From JAGFIY01 sp964499285 (GTDB taxonomy: Bacteria; Bacteroidota; Ignavibacteria; Ignavibacteriales; Melioribacteraceae): a DNA stretch of 9,040 nt. Under the pieces are notes generated by a model. The model saw only the letters and a program-made list of their open reading frames with translations, did not search any database and was not told where the DNA came from. Positions 4,625 to 9,040 of this stretch are shown piece by piece. Made by a program: the position numbers and the translations under genes. Positions within the stretch are counted from its first letter, which is position 1. Each line of letters opens with the position of its first letter. The stretch covers positions 1 through 9,040 of the forward strand of contig CAZCLA010000065.1 in assembly GCA_964499285.1 (NCBI GenBank). Reading direction: 5' to 3'.

Positions 4625-7003
4625 TTACTTTGTTAAAATCATCTTCTTGGTTTGACTGTACCCCATCGCATCAAGTCGGTAATAGTATATTCCTGAAGAT
4701 AATCCCTCTGCATTAAAATCAACTTCATAATTACCCGGGTTCAGGTTTTTGTTTACTAGTGTTGCAATCTCTCTTCCCAGAATATCGTACACAACTAACT
4801 TCGCATTTGTAATTTCACTTTTAATGTTTGATGGAATTGTAAACTTGATTGTTGTACTTGGATTAAACGGATTAGGATAATTCTGCTCCAAAACAAAATT
4901 ATTGGGAGCAGAACTTTCGATTTCGATCGGTCCGTAATATTTATAAGTGCCGTCATAGTCAATCTGTTTTAACCGATATAGAAGTTTTCCGTTGTGCGTT
5001 CTTATATCACTGAACGCATATGAAGAAATTTCGGAAGTTGTTCCTTTCCCTTCAACAAAACCAATTCTTTCCCAATGCGGTTGAAAATTATTTTCATCAT
5101 CGACTGCACGCTCAATTTCGAATCCGGAGTTATTTACTTCGGAAGCGGTCTGCCAAATAAGCTTAATCGAATTTTCATTTAATTCATAATTTAGTGTTAT
5201 TAGTTCAACGGGAACGGCTTTATAAGCAACTATTGTAACATCGTCCACGTACCATCCATCTTTTTCAATACTTTGATCGGAAACAAGTATGAATCTGATT
5301 TTAACCGATTCGCCCAAGTAATTAGCAAGATCTATTGTTTCCCGTACCCAGCTTAATTGGTTTGCGTCATAAACGGGTTCTCCATAAGGCTGAAAACTGC
5401 CCATTGCCTCTTGCGTATAATCGCCTTCCATAGCAGTCCAAACTGTTCCGTCTGTTGAAACTTGAACCTGACCGTAATCCCAGTTACTTTCGATTTCCCA
5501 CTTTGTGAAAAATTTAAGTTCGGCAGCGATAGCATTAGTCAGCGGAACGAATTCATTCATCTCCATTATTGCCGTTGTATTTGATGGATAGTTTTGGTTC
5601 GGAGAATCGGTAAACGAAGTAGGCGAACTCATGAAAGATTCTGTAGTTAAATTCCAACCGACTGTTGTTGTCCAGTTATCTATCGAAGAGGCATTATCCA
5701 CGAAAATATCATCAATATCGGCAACATAAAACTCAAAGCGTTCATATGGGGGATTAAATCCTGGAGGATTAAATCCGCTTCCTCCTTCTGGAAGAGTTGT
5801 CATTATTGTCTGTGCAGCATCTTGAGCTGCAAGATAGTACTGAACTGTAGTCCCAAGCGGCTGAGCAGGGATTGTAAAATTATAAGAAGCCGATTCGATC
5901 AAGATACCAGCAACAGAATTGAAAGAGGAAAAACCGCCGCCGGAATTTGTCCGGTAATAAAGATGTGGCGCGCCTGAGCCTGAGCCAATTTCCTGACTCG
6001 TGATAACATCTGCCGCTAAAATAAGGTCCGTCGTTTGATTTGTTGAGCCAAATGGTTCGTGTGCAATTGCGATTCCCACATTAAGCGAAAAAGTTGTTAG
6101 TGTTCCAATTGCCAACTGCGAACACTTTAAGAAAAATTGTTGATCAAAATGAGTAATTATGTCATTTGTTGTATGATAATACGGATTAAAATCACCTGCA
6201 TCGTCTTCTATCAATAAGATTGCCGCGTATCCTTCGTCCCAAAAAGATTTATGATCGCTGAAAGGACTTCCCGGAATTGCGAGAGTTGTCATCAGCCCGA
6301 TTGAATAGAGTGTATTGACTTCAACCATTTTATCGGAGAGAACATTTGATAAGCCGTCATTCTGAGTATGAATTCTTACTTTGTTATCACCGTTACCTTC
6401 CCATGCAATCATATCGAGATTTATTACACCGAGAATTTCTTCGTTTGCCGAAGCAGCCTGCCCCGCATAATAATCACTTCCGATCAAACCTTGCTCCTCT
6501 TCGTCCCAAAGAGCATATATTATTGTATAAGGGAAATCATATTCGGTTAATAATCTAGCGGCTTCAATAACGGCAGCTGTTCCGCTTGCATTATCATCTG
6601 CTCCCGGCGCCGTACTTCCTGAAGGCATATCATCGTAATGAGCACAAACCATGTATTTTTTTTCCGGAAATTCCGAACCAATCTGCTCTGCATAAACATT
6701 TCGCCCGGTACTGCTGAACCATTGATCGGAAACATTCAAGCCGTACTGTTCAAGTTTTTGTTTAATATAGTCGGCAGCCAGATCGTTATCCGGATTTAAT
6801 TTATGTCTGGAGTTTATTGTTTCCAAATTACCGTTAATGAAAACATTTCTCTCGCCGGAAAGTTCTTCAACAAATTTAAAAAGTGAATCTACGCTTGTAT
6901 TATCAATTATTTCTTGAACCGTCGGATGAGCAGATTGCGGAATAATCGGTATGTTACAGAAAAGCAATAAGGCTAGAATAATAACTGAAATTTTTCCTTT
7001 CAT
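4625..7003 (-). CDS. Secreted M28 zinc metallopeptidase with type IX secretion sorting domain
   Basis: This 792-aa exported protein starts with a Sec signal peptide (basic KGK, hydrophobic 5-20, likely cleavage near 23-26). The M28 aminopeptidase-like domain spans about 30-310. Its metal and catalytic residues by analogy with Aeromonas aminopeptidase are H122 (AHYDD), D136 (APGADDNASG), E169 and E170 (WDEEEQGLIGS), D197 (NLDMIAWEG) and H277 (YYHTTND). Then come a β-rich segment (about 315-428), a MAM/immune-inhibitor-A-like β-sandwich (about 432-595, ending GWYVDDVTIVAY), an FN3-like segment (about 598-697, with LIWQTASEVNNSGFEIER) and a type A Por sorting tail (703-792, NYPNPFNPSTT to TKKMILTK). 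It should be secreted through the type IX system and attached to or released from the surface, degrading peptides for nutrition. No type IX machinery is in the window. It is monocistronic, convergent with the kinase-like gene. Confidence 0.93.
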   Translation of the reverse strand: MKGKISVIILALLLFCNIPIIPQSAHPTVQEIIDNTSVDSLFKFVEELSGERNVFINGNLETINSRHKLNPDNDLAADYIKQKLEQYGLNVSDQWFSSTGRNVYAEQIGSEFPEKKYMVCAHYDDMPSGSTAPGADDNASGTAAVIEAARLLTEYDFPYTIIYALWDEEEQGLIGSDYYAGQAASANEEILGVINLDMIAWEGNGDNKVRIHTQNDGLSNVLSDKMVEVNTLYSIGLMTTLAIPGSPFSDHKSFWDEGYAAILLIEDDAGDFNPYYHTTNDIITHFDQQFFLKCSQLAIGTLTTFSLNVGIAIAHEPFGSTNQTTDLILAADVITSQEIGSGSGAPHLYYRTNSGGGFSSFNSVAGILIESASYNFTIPAQPLGTTVQYYLAAQDAAQTIMTTLPEGGSGFNPPGFNPPYERFEFYVADIDDIFVDNASSIDNWTTTVGWNLTTESFMSSPTSFTDSPNQNYPSNTTAIMEMNEFVPLTNAIAAELKFFTKWEIESNWDYGQVQVSTDGTVWTAMEGDYTQEAMGSFQPYGEPVYDANQLSWVRETIDLANYLGESVKIRFILVSDQSIEKDGWYVDDVTIVAYKAVPVELITLNYELNENSIKLIWQTASEVNNSGFEIERAVDDENNFQPHWERIGFVEGKGTTSEISSYAFSDIRTHNGKLLYRLKQIDYDGTYKYYGPIEIESSAPNNFVLEQNYPNPFNPSTTIKFTIPSNIKSEITNAKLVVYDILGREIATLVNKNLNPGNYEVDFNAEGLSSGIYYYRLDAMGYSQTKKMILTK
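5751..5780 (-). repeat. 15-bp tandem duplication encoding GFNPP twice
   Basis: GGATTAAATCC occurs at 5751-5761 and again at 5766-5776, a 15-bp period inside the peptidase gene. On the coding strand it gives GFNPPGFNPP (410-419) in the linker between the β-rich segment and the MAM-like domain. The reading frame is kept. It looks like a small in-frame slippage event or a conserved proline-rich linker. Confidence 0.6.
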
Positions 7004-7141
7004 TTTTAATTCCGGATTTTGTTAATTCAAATTAAGAATTATAAAAGAAACCTGCATAACCGTTTTTATGATTTATGAGTATAATCGCTTGTCGATTACT
7101 GATTATAATTTTATCTTAAGAATAAACTCAAAGGAGTTTTT
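7004..7141. other. Divergent intergenic region between the peptidase and the repeat protein
   Basis: This 138-bp AT-rich stretch must hold promoters for both divergent genes. On the plus strand AAGGAG at 7131-7136 is a good ribosome binding site. TATAAT occurs twice (within 7081-7086 and 7103-7109), but neither has a convincing partner upstream element. No convincing TTTG/TAnnTTTG pair, hairpin or RNA gene was found. Confidence 0.5.
7131..7136 (+). promoter_or_regulatory. Strong ribosome binding site of the repeat protein gene
   Basis: AAGGAG lies five bases before the ATG at 7142. It is one of only two strong Shine-Dalgarno sites in the window, which supports this small gene as real and suggests good translation. 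Confidence 0.75.
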
Positions 7142-7504
7142 ATGAACGATGAATCGAGAAGGGTTATAGCCTTTATTTCTGCGGCACTGATAAATAAGGA
7201 TGATTATGATTCTTTATTTGATCATACAAACTCAAGGAGTTATAATTTTTCGATTGAACTTTCGGAAAATGGTTTTGTAGCTCACGATTTCGATCTTGAC
7301 TGTGACGTCGAGGGGAAATTAAACAATAATTTTTATAAAATTTATCACTACGGTTTCAGAAATTTTATTGACTTATCAATTGATGGATTTGAATTCAAAG
7401 GCTGCGACAACAAGTCAAAACACAAATTCAGCGGAAAGGTTGTGAATCAAACAATTCAATTTAACGACGAAGAAACAGCTAAGGGTTATCTTTACAATGT
7501 ATAG
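7142..7504 (+). CDS. Small protein of about five degenerate 20-residue β-type repeats
   Basis: This 120-aa protein has no signal peptide or membrane segment, and I cannot name its family with confidence. After a short amphipathic N-terminus (MNDESRRVIAFISAALIN, 1-18) the sequence divides into about five degenerate units. They begin at LFDHTNS (25), HDFDLD (48), IYHYGF (67), GCDNKS (87) and FNDEET (107), at spacings of 23, 19, 20 and 20 residues. Each unit opens with an aromatic/Asp element and continues with an alternating hydrophobic strand such as YNFSIEL, IDLSIDG or HKFSGKV. This suggests a small β-solenoid or stacked β-hairpin fold. From memory it resembles short bacterial proteins with repeated YDY motifs, but I could not verify that. 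A strong AAGGAG site precedes the ATG, and the next gene follows after 37 bp on the same strand. The protein is probably cytoplasmic and acidic; function unknown. Confidence 0.75.
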   Translation: MNDESRRVIAFISAALINKDDYDSLFDHTNSRSYNFSIELSENGFVAHDFDLDCDVEGKLNNNFYKIYHYGFRNFIDLSIDGFEFKGCDNKSKHKFSGKVVNQTIQFNDEETAKGYLYNV

Positions 7505-7541
7505 AGAATAATTTTATAAACAAACGCATCGCGGGATAAAC

Positions 7542-7910
7542 ATGAAGGGACTTTTTATAATTATTTTTTTATTAGCCTTAATAGCTGGTGGGTATTTTTA
7601 TTTTACCCAACAAGAAGATTTTGAGATTATCGATTCTAAAGTTGAGCTGAAACAAATTGGCGGTGGAATGAATTTCGAAACTCCGAGTGTTACCGCACTT
7701 AGATTTTCTGCAGGTGTTAACGGTTCTATAAAAAATATTTCGGATGAAAAATATTCTAACATACTATTAACTTTCAAAATCGGGAACGATCAAGTAAGCG
7801 CAAAAATTCGTGAATTAAATCCCGATCAAACGATAAGTTTCACTACAAACAAAATTGAAACAAAGAATAAAACACCGAAACACAGCTTGGTTTCTATTAC
7901 TCACGATTAG
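7542..7910 (+). CDS. Membrane-anchored small protein with FxLYD-like domain
   Basis: This 122-aa protein begins with one hydrophobic helix (LFIIIFLLALIAGGYFYF, 4-21) that is probably an uncleaved N-terminal anchor, leaving about 100 residues outside the cytoplasmic membrane. The soluble part has the pattern of FxLYD and related β-sandwich domains. VNGSIKNISDEKYSNILLTF (59-78) matches the typical G-x-V/I-K-N-x-S stretch before a β strand, followed by a turn and ELNPDQTISF (91-100), the usual place of the L-x-P-G-x-x-x-x-F element. Such domains are thought to be accessory modules of envelope proteins; no enzyme activity is expected. The ATG at 7542 has only a weak upstream GCGGGA. It lies 37 bp after the repeat-protein gene and may share its transcript. 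The domain assignment is tentative. Confidence 0.7.
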   Translation: MKGLFIIIFLLALIAGGYFYFTQQEDFEIIDSKVELKQIGGGMNFETPSVTALRFSAGVNGSIKNISDEKYSNILLTFKIGNDQVSAKIRELNPDQTISFTTNKIETKNKTPKHSLVSITHD

Positions 7911-7997
7911 CACATTCGATTAATTGATTTAAACCTGCCTTTTATTTAATGAGAGTCTGTGTTAATTTTACTGTTAATAATTTTTAACCGCATTCTT

Positions 7998-8002
7998 GGA
8001 GG
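7998..8002 (+). promoter_or_regulatory. Ribosome binding site of the Xaa-Pro aminopeptidase gene
   Basis: GGAGG lies four bases before the ATG at 8007. It settles that start over the internal in-frame ATG codons further on. Confidence 0.75.
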
Positions 8003-8006
8003 ATTT

Positions 8007-9040
8007 ATGTTTTCTGCCGAAACTTATAAGCAAAGACGAAAAATTTTAAAAGAGCATATGAAAAACGGGATTATTTATTTCCCAGGTAACGACGAAGCTC
8101 CTATGAATTATGCTGCAAATACATATAAATACAGGCAGGACAGTACTTTCCTGTATTATTTCGGGATAGATTCCGCCGGGCATGAAGCAGTGATAGATGT
8201 TGATAACGATTTGGATATTCTTTTCGGAGATGACCGCCAAATTGATGATGTAATTTGGATGGGACCGGAATTACCGTTAGCCGATAGAGCGCTTGCATTC
8301 GCAATTTCTGATACACGTCCGTTAAGTAAACTTGCAGATTTTTTTAAGGAGGCAAGTTCACGCAAGGTTCATTTTCTTCCCCAATATCGAGCGGATAATT
8401 TGTTGAAAATCGAGAAGTATTTAGGAATTCATAATTCACAAGTAAGTGAAAATGTTTCTGTTGATTTGATAAAAGGTGTTGTAGCACAACGTTCGATAAA
8501 AACAGAAGAAGAGTTAATGGAAATCGAAAAAGCTATTGAGATAAGTTATGCAATGAACACGCTTGCGATGAAGATGAGTAAACCGGGGAAAGTCGAACGT
8601 GATGTCTTTGGAGCCGTGGAAGGATTAGCTCTCTCGCTCGGAAGCGGAGTTTCGTTTCCAATTATTTTTTCTGTTGACGGCGAACGTCTTCATAATCATC
8701 ATCACGAAAATATTATGGAAGCGGGAAAACTTCTTGTGTTGGATTCGGGAGCTGAATCTCCTATGCACTATGCAAGTGACATAACTCGTACATTCCCGGT
8801 TAACGGAAAGTTTACTGATATTCAACGCGATATTTATAACATAGTTCTCAACTCTCATCTCGCTGCAATTGAAATGATGAAACCCGGAATTCCGTATAAA
8901 GACGTTCATCTAAAATCTGCCCTCGTAATTGCAGAAGGATTAACCGAATTGGGATTTATGAAAGGAAACCCCGAGGACGCAGTAAAAGAAGGCGCACACG
9001 CGTTGTTCTTCCCGCACGGATTGGGTCACATGCTTGGACT
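8007..9040 (+). CDS. pepP: Xaa-Pro aminopeptidase (M24B family), 3'-truncated by window edge
   Basis: The first 344 codons of a Xaa-Pro aminopeptidase are present; the enzyme removes an N-terminal residue that precedes proline, in the cytoplasm. The N-terminal domain (about 5-140) is of the AMP_N type, with YKYRQDSTFLYYFGID near 42-57. The pita-bread catalytic domain follows, from the usual entry region VVAQRSIKTEEELMEIEKAI. Metal and catalytic residues in view are D246 (VLDSGAES), D258 (SDITRTFPV) and H337/H341 in PHGLGHMLGL. HNHHHEN upstream contains the family's substrate-region histidine cluster. The two metal-binding glutamates lie beyond the window. GGAGG precedes the ATG at 8007, 96 bp after the previous gene, which suggests its own promoter. 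In the mature peptide-scavenging economy it could finish peptides released by the secreted M28 enzyme, but that link is inference. The reading frame is intact to the edge. Confidence 0.93.
   Translation, partial: MFSAETYKQRRKILKEHMKNGIIYFPGNDEAPMNYAANTYKYRQDSTFLYYFGIDSAGHEAVIDVDNDLDILFGDDRQIDDVIWMGPELPLADRALAFAISDTRPLSKLADFFKEASSRKVHFLPQYRADNLLKIEKYLGIHNSQVSENVSVDLIKGVVAQRSIKTEEELMEIEKAIEISYAMNTLAMKMSKPGKVERDVFGAVEGLALSLGSGVSFPIIFSVDGERLHNHHHENIMEAGKLLVLDSGAESPMHYASDITRTFPVNGKFTDIQRDIYNIVLNSHLAAIEMMKPGIPYKDVHLKSALVIAEGLTELGFMKGNPEDAVKEGAHALFFPHGLGHMLG

Noticed and set aside
4606..4625. T-run with flanking ATTTG/CAAAT between convergent genes as a terminator
   Set aside because: The only stem is 5 bp of AT-rich sequence and the T-run lies in its loop, not after it, so it does not form an intrinsic terminator.
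5353..5535. Minus-strand 60-codon open frame inside the M28 peptidase gene
   Set aside because: It lies in another frame of a gene whose domains continue unbroken on both sides; no motif of its own.
8046..8909. Several minus-strand open frames of 64-94 codons under the Xaa-Pro aminopeptidase
   Set aside because: They overlap a frame with clear M24B motifs over its whole visible length; compositions look like antisense shadows.

Overview
The window is about 9 kb of AT-rich bacterial DNA carrying ten protein genes, two of them cut by the window edges. It has no RNA gene, insertion sequence or CRISPR array that I can see. The best taxonomic clue is the large secreted peptidase. Its C-terminus is a type IX secretion (Por) sorting domain with the NYPNPFNPSTTIKF signature, which is typical of Ignavibacteria and related members of the Bacteroidota/Chlorobi/FCB assemblage. 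Low GC, weak or absent Shine-Dalgarno sites before several genes, TTG/GTG starts, and one Bacteroidetes-style promoter match (CTTG-N19-TAATTTTG) fit that placement. The genus is not resolvable from the sequence.

Left region (1-2273): a geranylgeranyl-reductase-family flavoprotein (minus strand, cut at the left edge) overlaps by 4 bp with a two-cluster 4Fe-4S ferredoxin upstream of it. Across a 78-bp divergent intergenic region lies a UbiA prenyltransferase whose motifs match archaeal-type digeranylgeranylglyceryl phosphate synthase (DGGGPS). rnhB (RNase HII) follows, starting 2 nt after the UbiA stop codon. The reductase, ferredoxin and UbiA are the most interesting part of the window. Together they look like the late steps of archaeal-type isoprenoid ether-lipid synthesis: attaching the second geranylgeranyl chain, then saturating the chains with ferredoxin electrons. 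The earlier enzymes (GGGP synthase, prenyl diphosphate synthase) are not in the window, so this remains a hypothesis.

Middle region (2251-4602): a minus-strand CPBP intramembrane protease overlaps rnhB tail to tail. It is divergent from a TauE/SafE permease, which is joined by an ATGA overlap to a compact protein-kinase-fold protein. The transporter-kinase pair is unusual and has no obvious function.

Right region (4625-9040): a 792-aa secreted M28 zinc metallopeptidase with accessory domains and a type IX sorting tail is on the minus strand. Divergent from it, on the plus strand, are a 120-aa protein built from about five degenerate 20-residue repeats, a 122-aa membrane-anchored protein resembling FxLYD domains, and the first 344 codons of a M24B Xaa-Pro aminopeptidase that runs off the right edge.

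No intergenic gap exceeds 140 bp.
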